A DNA stretch of 64,000 nucleotides from Pycnopodia helianthoides (lineage: Eukaryota; Echinodermata; Asteroidea; Forcipulatida; Asteriidae): positions 7,870,501-7,934,500 of the forward strand of contig CM063263.1 of assembly GCA_032158295.1 (NCBI GenBank). Reading direction: 5' to 3'. Below the pieces are notes generated by a model. It had not been told where the DNA came from. It made no database searches and saw only the letters and a list, made by a program, of their open reading frames with translations. Made by a program: the position numbers and the translations under genes. Below, piece by piece: positions 44,901-56,433 of this stretch; positions within the stretch are counted from its first letter, which is position 1, and every line of letters begins with the position of its first letter.

Positions 44901-47900
44901 ATTAAGTGCACAGTTTGTGTATAGTGGAGCAACTGCACACAGACATGTGTAGCAGTGCAGCTATCAATCCAAACCACAGTGGACAATATTGAATGGTCCA
45001 ACAGTGGGAGGGTTAAGTTAAAAGCTGTCCAAACATTTGAATAAGAGGGAGGAGCACTGGTCATTGCAATCATTTTTTTTTCCGCAGGTTTTACGGAGGC
45101 GCCCACTGCATCAAAGACCCATAGCCTCCACATCCAAACAACCAATCAGGGAGAAGACTGTCCCAAAGGAGAGGAGGAAACATCCAAATGGACCAGGTGA
45201 GATTCATATTGGCTCGGGACAGACTTTACTTTACTTTTCCTCATAAATCAATAATTTTCGTAAAATAATGCAGCTCTCAACATAAACAAAATTCCCTTTT
45301 TGTTGGTACTCTCACGGTTGAGTCTGTCGTGCATAAGCATCCATTCATTCATTCATTCATTCATTCGTTATTGGTTTATTCTTTAAAAAAACAAATTCCC
45401 GTGGCGACCGGAGGTCGAATTACAGGAAAATATACAGAGATTAAAAATTAGAAAAAAACACACTATTACAGATTTAAGAAATAATTGGTTAAGGAGAGAC
45501 AAATATTAACAATGTATAAAACAAATTGTTTTAAAAGTTGCGAAACAGTAACCTGGATAAAAATATTGCAGGCATAGTCCAATGAATTTTCAAGGCCATC
45601 ACAATTTCAAAAAGCGATTAAAAAGCTGCATTCTATGCAATGACGTTCACATCTCATTTTTTTATTTGGCATATTTTGCATATGGTTGATGTTTACATAT
45701 TAATCACAAGTGTGGCTGGAGGGGACGACTCATCACATCAATGTGTATATTCATTATTCAAATCCTCATCTAGATCTAGAAAATAGTCATGTTCCCTGTG
45801 TTTTATACCAATAATGAATACTGATTATCTGTATAGCAAAACGAGACCAAACTAATTTTCCCTTGCAGGCGCCATTTGATTACATTCGTTTAGAATAAAG
45901 AGACAGATGATTGACCCTGATAAGGGTCTGCAGAGTTAAGCCGCATCCGAATGGAGCGGCTGTGGCTTTTGGCTGCAGCAAAGAATAGCCCTTCTTAGCG
46001 ATCCGGCCATATGCACTGCCGAAGCGGTCAATTTAGACGTGACCTTCAGGCCTGGAATCGCATCTTTGAGAGGGCAAGGCCGTTTTTATTTTGTAAAGGG
46101 CACTTCCATTGGAAAAAATCTTATGGCAAACTTCTGAAGGGGCACCAAGGCCAAGACCAGGGGGAACAGAAGCCATGGCCTCCGTGTAATTCCTGGCCGG
46201 TACTTTACTTTTTAAACTGAATTACTGTTTTTCAGGGCCCGATTTCATAGAGCTGCTAAGCACAACAATTTGCTTAGCATGAAATTTCTTCATTGATAAA
46301 AACAAGATTACCAACCAAATTTCCACATGATTTTCAGGATAAGCAAACAACAGCTGAATACCAGTAACAAGCAATATGCAACACATGGAAATTTGGTTGG
46401 TAACCCTGTTTTTATCAAGGGAGAAATTTCACACTAAGCAAATTGTTGTGCTTAGCAGCTCTATGAAATTTGGCCCAGATCAGCAAATGTGTAAACTGCT
46501 GATGCTTATTTAGAGTCTGTTATTAAAGAAGGTAACACAGGAAAGTGTTTATATTTTTCTTATGTAGCAGAGAAGCGAAATGCAGAACAGTCAATAAAAA
46601 AACAACCCCTTCAATTATTATTTATGTGCTGCCTTCAATTGTTGGTTTTCATTGAAATATCATTTTTTTAATCTGATTAGATGCAAAGAGAGACAACGCC
46701 CTCTTGTCAAGGGATTGTGAGGACGGTCGATTGTCAAAAACAACTCACCACCAGACGGCAGATCACACCTCCTCCAGTTACAGCAGCGCATCCTGCCGGA
46801 CAAAGATTCAACCGAGACCCGTTAATAGGTAAAAAAGCAGGTCACGAAATAACCCACGGCTCGCACAGCAATTGCCGTGGTGCCCTGTGCTTTTTGTCTT
46901 GTTGCCTTTTGCAAAGTCTCAATGCGAAGTAACATTTCCCACAAGGAAGTGACCCTTACCTGAGGGAAGTTGCTGTGCTCCTTCCAGAGCCAAGTTCAAG
47001 GCCTGGGGTTGTTGTGATTTACTCGCATCCCAATCTGTCATCTGAGTGGAGATATGAATGTTGATTACACCTTCTGGCCAAGACCTTGGTCAGCCCTGGA
47101 ATTTCATCTTTGAGAGGGCATGGCCATGTTCATTTTGCAAAGGGCACTTCCATTGGAAAAATCTTAAAGTCTATAGGAAACATTTGAAGGGGGGCCAAGT
47201 CCAGGGCAACGGAGGTTGGCCTCCGTGGCCTCCGTTTAATAATTGCAGGCTTGCTTGGTGTTTTTTGTACCTATGGCAAGAGACGAGACATTTACTGTTA
47301 ATCACAATTTAAAAAATGAATCTTTTAAAACCCATCACCAGGGCCCAATTTCATAGAGCTGCTTAAGCACAAAAAGTAGCTAAGCACAAGAAAAAGGTTA
47401 CCAGCCAAACCACCATACCACATGTACAATTTGTGACTGGTATCCTGCTCATTTCTGCTTAGCAGGCAATTGTTAAGCAACATTTTCTGCTTAAGCAGCT
47501 CTATGAATTGGGCCCCATAGAGCTGCTTAAGCAGAAAATATTGCTTATTAATTTTCTGCTAAGCAGAAATCAGCAGGATACTAGTCACAAATTGTACATG
47601 TGACATGGTATTTCTGGCCGGTAACCTTATTCTGGTAAGCATAATTTTGTTGTGCTTAGCTACTTTTTGTGCTTAAGCAGCTCTATGAAATTGGGCCCTG
47701 GTATTGCCTTGATTTTAGTTGGGTACTGTATAGTCCAAATTATTATATTGAATAATTCTGATTGAAATATTGTGTTGTTGCAGGAAAATGATATCCAGTC
47801 GCCCTAGTAATGGACCCAGACACCAAGGGCCTCTTCCAACCGAAGCGGCCTCGCTATCCATCGGAAACTCTTACACCTCAGCCAGCCAAAAGTTGTTCCC

Positions 47901-50900
47901 TCGACCCTCCATAAGGAAGGGCAGTGCTTCATCGGAAGGGGGAAGGAGTCAGTCAACAGCCAGTGAGGTATATTAGTAGACCATGTGTAGGGATTGGCCC
48001 CGCTAGCTCAATGAAGTAGTGTTTTGTTCCACCCCCTAAAATTTAAACAGCAGCAACTACACCCCCATCTTTCAAGTTTCAACAGCCAAAACCCAGACCC
48101 CCCATGAGTACAGCCAGTCTGGATGTAGATGCTTTCCCGCCCAGCCAGCCACATTGTGGATGACTGCTGGTGAGAAAGCATTCATTAACCCTCCTACTGT
48201 CAGTGACTCTTGGCAACATTTTCCAGTGAGTTGACCAACCATTTGAAACCATTCGACTGCCAAGGTTGTGTACGGTGGCACAACTGTGCACAGAACTAAC
48301 TGTGTACATGCATTCCCTCATGGTATCATATTTCAGGCTGGCATAGTTTATCTATCGTTCAAAACCACTTGAATGGTATTGAATGGTCAGACAGCAAGAG
48401 GGTTAAAATTGTGATTCACCAGAACTGTTCTGCATCCTTTTTCTTATAGAACCCTCCAGCCCTTCACCCAAGCCCGGGGTCTACACATGGATTTGATGGG
48501 TTTGGCTGTGGCTTATGGCTAAATAAGTCTATACGTCACTATTGTTAAAACCATAGCCACTCGATGATCAATTTGACTTTGGAGCTGCAGCAAGACCACT
48601 GCAACAGACTGTGCAAGTCTCCTGCGTAATCAAACTTCCAGGACCAAGTTTGAATTTTTTTCTGAAGTCCATATTCTAGATGTGCCTCTCTGCTGTTTTT
48701 TTGGTAACCACCACATCTTTTTCCCCGATTTGTTATAATTTGCAGTGTGTGCGCTTGGATCAGCTTCAGAACTACCAGCAGTTACTGCAGCAGTTTACGA
48801 CGGCTAACGTCAGTTCCCTCGTTATGAACTCCACCTTGCACGTAAGGGACGGCACGCCGGAGACAATGACGAGGAACACGGCCAAACGGTAACACTTCTA
48901 CAAACAGTTTTCATTCTCATGATGTACTTTCCTGTAAAAGGGAAAGTACCAAGATCAACTTTCTGTTGCATGAGTAAATTCATTCCTATCCTACATTATT
49001 TTAAACAGAGCGTCTCAAAAGTCAGGCACGTTCTAGGCGCAAAAGGAAGCAAGCCCAGAACCTTCAACATTTTTAATAATAATAAATAATAGTGGCTTCT
49101 TATATAGCGCTCATATCCGTCACTCAGTGACGCTCGAGGCGCTTCAACAGTCTGTATTTTCCTGCAAGGTATATATGTGGAGCTACTTTTTGAAGTTTGA
49201 GACCTATTCCTTTACATAGCACAATGTAATGGTTTACAAGGTGCGGTGGCGCAATATGCTGCCAATCAAACCAGGAACACCGGGGCGAACCCCTTCTCTT
49301 TTCAATAAGTGCACTGGGTTCTTTTACGTGCATTACACAGCACACGGGACCAACGGCTTTACGTCCCATCCGAAGGATGCAGCAATAATGGTTAAGTGTC
49401 TTGCTTAAGGACACAAGTGTCACGACTGGGACTCGAACCCACACTCTGCTGAACAGAAACACCAGAGCTTGAGTCCGGTGCTCTTATCCGCTCGGCCACG
49501 ACACGCCGAGCGGATAAGCAGTCTTATTAGTTGTTTATTGTTAATAGGGAGATCGCCAACATAAGGGCTAGATAGCTCGGCATGTGTACTCTCAAGTCCC
49601 GCTCTAATCGATTTGTCTTTGTTCAACCCAAAATTGGTTATAGGAGACCGCAAGAATTAACAGAACTTGGTGCCATCATCACTAGACCCAAGCTCCCTGA
49701 GGATAGGACGCTACACAGAACCAGAGTCCTTCCCCATGAATACAACACCCAACAGGAGATCCGGGAAGCTGCCAGACTACGCCTCCATGCACCTGTCTCG
49801 GAGCTCAGTCCGAACGCTACGCCGTACTCGAGCAGGCACACCGTAGCCACGCCAGCCCAACCCGGTAAGTTGTCGCCTTTATGCCGCGTGCCCACCTGAT
49901 CCGTCCCAATCAATCAATCAATCAGTATGAAAGAAATTCTGTACTGCACAGCTGAACAATTTTGTTCTTCACGTCGGGCCATGCATGTGGAACTTGGCGG
50001 AGACAAACAAATTGCTTTGCAGAAATGCAGATTACCGTCCAAATTGTCATGTAATTTAAAAAAGGATGTAAACGGGCTCCCTGCAAATTTGATTTCAACT
50101 TCTGCTTTTTGTTAGCATCATAAACATTTTGTTAACTTTCAGCGTTGTCACTAACCGTGTTAGCTCGTTGCTTTTCAGAATCCTACCAATTTCTGTTGGG
50201 GAAGAGTGATATGTGATTTTATTCCATTTACAGGCATTTTGCCCAAACGTCAGGCACTTGTTTTTATTCTTAATGTGTCTAAATATGTTCTCACCTCTTT
50301 GATGATTCAGATTTCAGTAGATCCGAGTCACCGATCATCGTCGCCGTCAAGCCAGCCCCCAAGCCATCCACCTCCTCAAAAGAGCTGTCTCCGCTGACGG
50401 CGTTTGAACATAGCTTAACCACGTCACCGTACGCACTGTCGGACTGGGTCAAAGATCTGTAAGTTTTGGAGATAAGTTGAAGTCGCATCAATCCAACAAG
50501 ATCGTATTCATGAAGGGGATTTGAATATTCATCAGTGTCATTTTGAATTATTCATTTACAGGAAGGACCAGTTTGAGAGCAGCGTTCGAATACGTAACAA
50601 AGACATCGAGAAGGAAAAAGCCACTGTTAAGGTTTACAGACATCAAGTAAGTTGAGGGTGATGGTCAGACCAGACTGGCCGAGCTTGACAGAAGAAGTGG
50701 GATTGATCATATTAAAATCGAATGGATTAGAAATTTTGTTTGTTTCGGGGAAATGAAAAGAAGACAGTTTATCTAAATACTTATTTATTTATTATTATTA
50801 TTTTTTTTAATCTTTGTTATCTTTCTCTGGGGTAGTTTTTGCATCAGTGGTAAATGTCTTTGTTCAAATTTGTTTTCTTCTTCTTTCAGAAAGATGAACA

Positions 50901-53900
50901 AGATGCACAAACTTTGTTAAAAGTAAGTGTTCAGTAGCTTTCACATTAAACAAAAATGGTTATTCAATATTCCTGTTTCTAAATGTGTCACAGTTGAATG
51001 GAATGTCCAAAAAAACATTACCTTTAATATTAAGTTTTCGATGATGTTGGATTAAAAGAAGCGTAAAGAATGAAGGAGAGTTAAATTTTTTGTGTCATTT
51101 GAACATTTCCTGTAAATCGCGGGAAAGGCGAGCTGATACAACCATTAGCTTTCCTTGGATTTGCCTCCATGTTAGTTTCTTTTTAAATGCGCTTAAAATT
51201 CGTTTTGTCAGATTACGAAAGATATGAAAATGGCCGAACGACGAGCTGCCGTGATCGAGGAGCCCCCGACCCCGGAGATCTCGGAAGATGAATCGCTGGA
51301 GCAATCCTCGGAGGAGGAGGAAGACGAGGGCGAAGAGCTCCCCAAGATGACGGATGAGATGCTGAACGAGGTCAACAACGCCCTCAGGGGACAGCCGAGC
51401 AACGAGGTCCTGACCGAGGGCTTCAGGCTGCGGTTGACACGCAAGGACATGGCTACGCTGCAAGGGCTGAACTGGCTGAATGATGAGGTAAGGACCAACC
51501 TGTGAGGGCGCTTTTCACCTGTCCGTTTATAAAAAAAAAACAAAGCCAGAATCTGGTGGACGAGGTCTTGTTCATTGACCTGATTCCATGGATCAGGTTG
51601 AGTGGCCTAGCGGTTTTTCACCCCAGGCTTTCAACTCTGGGGACCCTGGTTCGAATCCCACCCAGACCGGAGCCTTTCATGTGGATTGTGTTTTCACCAA
51701 ATTCTGTGGGTTTTCTTGAGTTGGGGTTTGCCTCCCAAAAGTAAAACTTGCATTTATAGTCGTCATTTTCCATACACGGGTATCTTCAGGCTTGGATCAG
51801 CTTGTACTTTTGCAAGTTTTCTTTGTGTACTTTCATGAACTAAGTAAAACCACTTTGCCCTAGGCCAAAGCTTTTTGTAAAACGAAAATAAAACAATAGA
51901 GATGTACACTGGCACACAGTATGGCCGATGGGTGACCCTCTTATGACCTCATAGGAGGGCGCCCTAGTCAGTTTGATCAGAGTGTTTTTAATTGAAGACC
52001 TCCGCCCTTGCGATTTTTTGTCCGGTACAGATCATCAACTTTTACATGCATCTCCTGGTAGAGAGGACCGAGCAGCAGAACTCTCTCAAGCTGCACTGCT
52101 TCAACACGTTCTTCTATCCCAAGCTCCTCAAGGAGGGTCAGACGGGACTCCGCCGATGGACGAAGAAGACGGACATCTTCGCCAAAGACATGATCCTAGT
52201 CCCATCCACCTTGGGATGCATTGGTGTATGGCTGTAAGTTTCTTTTGGTTGTTAGTGTTTGTTTTTTAATTTTTTTTATCCCAAAGCCTGCATTATTTCT
52301 TCTGATCATTTCAGATGTTGGGTAGTCCCAAACGAAATAATATTTAAAATACGCAGCTCTTGTATTGCACAGTCTCAGAGCACTTGTACCCACGACCTCT
52401 TCATTATTATTGTTATTAAAGTTATTATATTTCTGGTAATGAAATTAAGCATGCCTCATGGGTGAACTTAATCACTGTAGCTCGTAGCTCGCAAGCCTGG
52501 AGGAAACCTGTAAACAAGGGTGCTTGCTATGGGAACCAGAAACACCAGGGTTAACCCCCTACTCTTCCATGATAAGTGTTCTGGGTTCTTTTACGGGCAC
52601 TACCAATCCTAGTACATGGGACCTATGGCTTAACGTCCCATCCGAAGGACAAAGCAATTGTGGTAAAGAGTCTTGCTCAAGGACACCAAGTGCCATGACC
52701 AGTACTCGAACCCGCACTCTGCTGATCAGAACGTCCTAGCTTGGGTCTGGTGCTCTTAGCCGTTATGGCACGACATGCCATAAAAGATTAATATAACCAC
52801 CAAGCGTACCCCGTTGACGACAGCCCAGGTTTACTCATGTAATTCCCGATGCCATTAGTGCATCACTGATTGTTTTTGTTGTTGTTTTTTATTTACAGAT
52901 CATCGATTTTCGGAAGAAGGGTATCACCTATTTTGACTCGATGGGGTCACACAATCAAAAGTGTCTAGACGCTCTCAGGTAAGCCTTAAATATTTCAGTT
53001 TTTATCCGTTTTGACTTTTGATTGAACTTGTTTCACTAGTCCATTAGCTTTTCTTTTCACTGGGTTATATCTTAACCACTTAATTGCGTATGACGAGATA
53101 TCTCGTCATCACAAACTTACCCTTATATTGCGTATGACGAGATATCTCGTCACCAAGTTTGCGGTTTAAATGAGGTCAAAGACCACTCTGTGACCCCGGG
53201 TAATCCCCTCTTACGTGTCTTGTATGACGAGATATCTCGTCATCACAAAGTTACAGTCAGGCAGTGTGTGGCGCCACCAGTCGGCGAGTTTTCTTACTAA
53301 ATATGGCGACTTCACGAAAGCAACCGCGCTTGTCATGTGTGCAAGCTTTGACCCAAGCTTTGGATTCAGATCTTGAATTGTCAGACTCTCTCATGTCTGT
53401 TGATAGTGATGATGATTCAGAAATTGAAGAGCCATGTTTACAAGGTGCTGAAGACATTGATGATACAGCAGCCTCAGATATAAGTGGGGATATTCGCAGC
53501 AATTCAGGGTCTGATCATAGCTTTCCATTTATCCTTTTTTTGCATTGTTTTCCTTAAATTAATTCCGCATTGGGGGTTTAGCTAACGATAAATAATTACG
53601 CAGTTAAGTGGTTAAGGTTTACCTTCAAAAATTGGCAGTAAGCAGGGGGAAGCAAGCTTGTGAAGTAGCAAGGTGGACCACTTGGACAGAATTTTTGACT
53701 GGTCTTCGGGAGATTTAATTGGGCCGGTTGACCACCCGTTAAAGAGGGAGATTTGTGGATGTATTAGTAGACCCGTTCAAGAATTTGTTGCTTATTAAAC
53801 AATAAAACGGTCCTCGCGTCACCTGGTGATGTTAGAAGATTAGACCTAAACTCTTTAGTCTCGTTGGTAGGACATCGCATCTCAAGAGCGCATATCTGCT

Positions 53901-55351
53901 GCACGCCCTGAGTTTTTTCGCTCTAAAGCTGGTGTGTTTTTGTGTAGTTTTACAAAATATCACATTATTTCATGGTTCAAAGGCATTTCTTATGACAGAA
54001 ACTTATAACTCTGAGGAGACCTGTAGTCTAGGATGAACAGATGTAAAAGCCAAGTTCAGTTATGGCAATTTTTTCTTGCATAAATCGACATTCAAAAAAA
54101 CAGGCTCAACGCAATTGCTATGAGCTTCTGGTAATCGTTGGAGCTGGTTTTGTGTGAAGTGGACGGGGCAAACAGTGGATACAGGATAAGGGAGTCGTGG
54201 GTTAGAATCCCATTCAAGGTGCCTGTGGATTTTTTTTTCTGCAGGACCCTGCAGTTGGTGGGTTTGGAGTGGGGGGGCTGTACCAATTATGCAGTGCTTA
54301 TGCAGTGCTTATCAGTGTAGGGTAAAAAGCAAAATAAGGTTCTTTGTCCCTAAAGTCATTATTGCATGAATTAAAATTATGAGTTTTGCTGTGATGCCTC
54401 AGTTTAAAGACACTGGACACCTTTGGTAATTGTCAAAGACCAGTCCTCTCTCCACGTGTATCTCAACATGTGCACAAAATAATAAATCTGTGAAAATTTG
54501 AACTCAATTGTTCGTCAAAGTTGCGAGATAATAATAGAAGAAAAAACACCCTTGCCACACGAAGTTGTGTGCTTTCAGATGCTTGATTTCGAGACCTCAG
54601 TTGTGAGGTCTCTAAATCAATTCAAATATTTTACTGAGAATCTACTTCTTTCTCAAAAACTACGTTACTTCAGAGGGAGCCGTTTCTCACAATGTTTTAT
54701 ACTGTCAACAGCTCTCCATTGCTTGTTACCAAGTAAATTTTTATGCTAACAATTATTTTGAGTAACTACCTATAGTGTCCAGTGCCTTTAACAGAAACCA
54801 AAATATTCTGATAAATTGTGGTTCAAAGGATAAGTAACAATAAAAACCTCTGTTTTCCCTCTCCCTTTGGCAGAGATTATCTCGTTGCCGAACACCGAGA
54901 TAAGAAAGGCTCGGACTACGACATCACCGGATGGATGTACTCCAGCCCCAAGGACATTCCGCAGCAGATGAACGGAAGCGACTGCGGCATGTTCGCCTGC
55001 AAGTATGCCGACTACGTATCTAGAGACAAGAGAATTACATTTACACAGGTAAAAGTTTTGCTGACACTGGCGTTTTCGTTTATTTTAATTTTTTTTAGGA
55101 TATGGGAGGGTCTCTAGGCCCGAAGGTTAAGGGTTGATGTGTGGAGTAAGTTTAATCCAGCACTCCGAACAGGTCCAAGTTCGATTACACGCGAGGCTTG
55201 CTGAGTTTATGCTGCTATAACAACTTGATCAAATCTTTGCTAAAATCTTTCATTTTCCCTTCTTTTACTTTCCTTTTATATTTCCCAGCACGATATGCCT
55301 TACTTCAGGAAATTGATGGTTTGGGAGCTCCTTCATAAAAGGCTTCTTTGA
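41919..55351 (+). CDS. SENP1: SENP1/2-type SUMO protease, 16 exons, frame broken in exon 13
   Basis: Exons: 41919-42010, 43813-43883, 44351-44514, 45088-45196, 46681-46828, 47784-47967, 48746-48888, 49644-49864, 50311-50458, 50562-50646, 50890-50922, 51212-51487, 52031-52233, 52899-52978, 54874-55048, 55289-55351. All have GT-AG borders and compatible phases, for about 731 codons counting one missing base. The family is a C48 cysteine protease that matures SUMO and deconjugates it, mainly at nucleus and nuclear pore. A disordered N-terminus carries basic KRSKHSH and KERRKH clusters. A helical linker (SDWVKDL onward) and acidic EEEEDEGEE lead to [17 protein letters not shown]. The catalytic domain follows: His622 (GMHW), Asp639 (FDSMG), Gln684 and Cys690 (NGSDCGMF), ending [10 protein letters not shown]. 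The ATG at 41919 is the first after an in-frame stop at 41814. Exon 13 lacks one base (see next entry). Confidence 0.9.
42865..43292. mobile_element. CGATCG-rich MITE in SENP intron 1
   Basis: The left end TGTTGGGCGCGATCGGTCA is inverted at the right end TGACCGATCGCGCCCAACA, and TA flanks both sides, as for Tc1/mariner-type elements. The whole 428 bp is filled with CGATCG, CCGATCG and TGCGCGATCG motifs in both orientations, allowing long-range folding. Non-coding. Confidence 0.75.
44540..44810 (+). repeat. SINE copy in SENP intron 3
   Basis: GTGTGGGTTCGAATCACAG (B box), then GCAAGACACTTAAACT, ACTCCTGGGTG-type body in reverse at 36360-36590, and a GGCGCTTATAAGCGCC tail. Same family as the HYKK-B intron 3 copy. 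Confidence 0.5.
45344..45560 (-). mobile_element. LINE 3' tail with (CATT)n
   Basis: Six CATT units at about 45344-45370 adjoin an A-rich non-coding stretch with CCCGTGGCGACCGGAGG. This looks like the 3' UTR and simple-repeat tail of a CR1/L2-type LINE inserted in reverse. No ORF remains. Confidence 0.45.
46235..46476. mobile_element. GGGCC...ATTTCATAGAGCTGC MITE
   Basis: Left GGGCCCGATTTCATAGAGCT and right AGCTCTATGAAATTTGGCCC are inverted; the interior AGCACAACAATTTGCTTAG also pairs with the right side. Same family as 47341-47699, 58384-58685, 60245-60425 and 61586-61975. Confidence 0.65.
47341..47699. mobile_element. Two inverted copies of the GGGCCCAATTTCATAGAG MITE, back to back
   Basis: Unit 47341-47516 and unit 47510-47699 are approximate reverse complements of each other and share a GGGCCC at the joint. 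Together they make a 359-bp palindrome in SENP intron 5. Confidence 0.7.
49084..49506 (-). repeat. tRNA-Leu-like SINE in SENP intron 7
   Basis: On the minus strand the head reads GTGTCGTGGCCGAGCGGATA (A box), an anticodon-arm-like CCGGACTCAAGCTCTGG (CAA anticodon position) and GTGGGTTCGAGTCCC (B box). Then come GTGACACTTGTGTCC and a long body ending in an AATAATAAATAAT-type tail. It is a SINE and not a functional tRNA, since the acceptor stem is not closed. Confidence 0.7.
51598..51740 (+). repeat. tRNA-derived SINE in SENP intron 12
   Basis: GGTTGAGTGGCCTAGCGG (A box), a CCCCAGG...CTCTGGGG arm and CCTGGTTCGAATCCCACC (B box), with the CATGTGGATTGTGTTTTCA tail also found at 38640-38720. Confidence 0.6.
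52199..52206 (+). other. Single-base deletion in SENP exon 13
   Basis: After ILV the frame runs out of step. The expected Pro codon has only two bases in the C run 52201-52203. Shifting by one base restores [10 protein letters not shown], which matches the family block before the catalytic Asp. Left as is, translation hits a stop within exon 14. The frame before, and all exons after, are clean. Confidence 0.85.
52530..52790 (-). repeat. Second tRNA-Leu-like SINE copy, SENP intron 13
   Basis: Same family and orientation as 49084-49506 (GTTCTTTTACGGGCACTACC, CGTCCCATCCGAAGGAC, then a B-box-like GGGTTCGAGTACTGG and a diverged A box on the minus strand). Confidence 0.6.
53072..53615 (+). mobile_element. 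Internally deleted piggyBac-like element
   Basis: Ends TTAACCACTTAATTGCG and CGCAGTTAAGTGGTTAA, with TTAA at both borders, as for piggyBac insertion. The 20-bp palindrome ATGACGAGATATCTCGTCAT occurs at 53090, 53134 (last base changed) and 53224. A 5' piece of a transposase ORF is retained. Lies in SENP intron 14. Confidence 0.8.
53303..53557 (+). pseudogene. piggyBac transposase N-terminal remnant
   Basis: The frame starts [20 protein letters not shown] and continues into an acidic Ser/Asp stretch ([16 protein letters not shown]). This is the basic-then-acidic N-terminus typical of PGBD4-like transposases. The DDD catalytic core is absent, and the frame ends in unrelated FILFLHCFP. Confidence 0.6.
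54404..54791. mobile_element. TTAAAGACACTGGACAC MITE in SENP intron 14
   Basis: Left TTAAAGACACTGGACACC and right GTGTCCAGTGCCTTTAA are inverted repeats. The interior has a self-complementary GATTTCGAGACCTCAGTTGT stretch. Ends 82 bp before exon 15. Confidence 0.7.
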
Positions 55352-55700
55352 AGATTTGAACAGATGGACTATATTAAAACTCACCTACGACTGATGGTGC
55401 AAAGTGGGCTCTTTAAGATTGTTTTTTTTGTTTCGTCGTGGCAAGAAGAAGGTGTCGTTTCAAGCGCTGTGGATGTTAAACCTCAAAAGAAAAATGGCTG
55501 CTGGTTGACGTTGTTGCCGGAACCCGTTTGCAACAAGATACGACCGTTACCCTATTGTGAGTCGCTACCTTGTTGCCACATCCACATCGTCAGAGGTAAT
55601 GGATTAGTTTTGTAAAACTCAACACGTCGTGAATCCTCAAATGTATGGGATGATTGTTTATGATAAAACGGGCACTGGTTACCCACAGTGTGTCTCTAAT

Positions 55701-56433
55701 AGACCGATAGCGCGACCGATGTTTACATGTCATCACGTGACTTATAGTGGGTACTACGTCATCACAGCGGATGGCAAAGACTATTGTTGTGATAGAGCGA
55801 GTACACCGACAGTCGCTTTATTTTTGTAAATAATAACACAATTACTAAGCCCTTTTGTTAAAGTTGTATGTCGTGACATTGATTTAAATCACATTACTAT
55901 TTCATAAGCTACCAGTATTCTACTACAAAAGAGGTTTATTTTTGAGCTATGCACTGCTGGCATCGGATGATGTAGCCACTTGGTCTTTTGCTTGTAATGT
56001 AAATCACTGTAATAAAAGTAAAGAGCGTTGGAAAAGTGAACATTTACCTTGCGGAACTTCAAATAGACAAAAGAATCACACAGTTTTGGAAAGCCTTTTC
56101 TTTCGGATGATTTAGGCTTCAAAATTGCGACATTCTTGTGTTGAAACGTAAGCGATCGTGATCGTTCGTGTGAGCACTATAACATGAACATTATGTATTT
56201 GTAGAATTTCCAAGACTTACTGGAACTGTCCTTACTGGCGTTAGTCAGCCACTCCGGTAAGGTCTCTGGTATAAACTCTGGAATATTTCACAGATCACGA
56301 GGAAGAAACCCAATCAAATGCAACAATCATCATGTACTTTACAACAACGGCACTTTCCTATGGAGGACGCCTTGTTTGTTGACGCTTGATACCCACTATA
56401 GGTCACGTGACTTGGAGAGCGCAATCGGTCTAC
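55701..56433. mobile_element. Inverted-repeat element in the SENP 3' region
   Basis: Left TAGACCGATAGCGC and right GCGCAATCGGTCTA are near-inverted. Subterminal TATAGTGGGTA and TACCCACTATA, and the nearby TCACGTGAC motif, also pair. Any 3' UTR reaching the AATAAA at 56011 would run through it. Confidence 0.45.
56011..56016 (+). terminator. Candidate poly(A) signal for SENP
   Basis: AATAAA about 660 bp after the stop codon, the first canonical hexamer I noticed. It lies inside the putative element 55701-56433, so it may be transposon-supplied. Confidence 0.35.

Noticed and set aside
49429..49506. tRNA-Leu(CAA) gene on the minus strand
   Set aside because: A and B boxes and an anticodon-like arm are present, but the acceptor stem does not close, the loop region is enlarged and a SINE body follows; a second copy lies at 52.5-52.8 kb.
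51598..51670. tRNA gene on the plus strand
   Set aside because: Good A and B boxes but poor acceptor pairing and a SINE tail shared with 38.6 kb.
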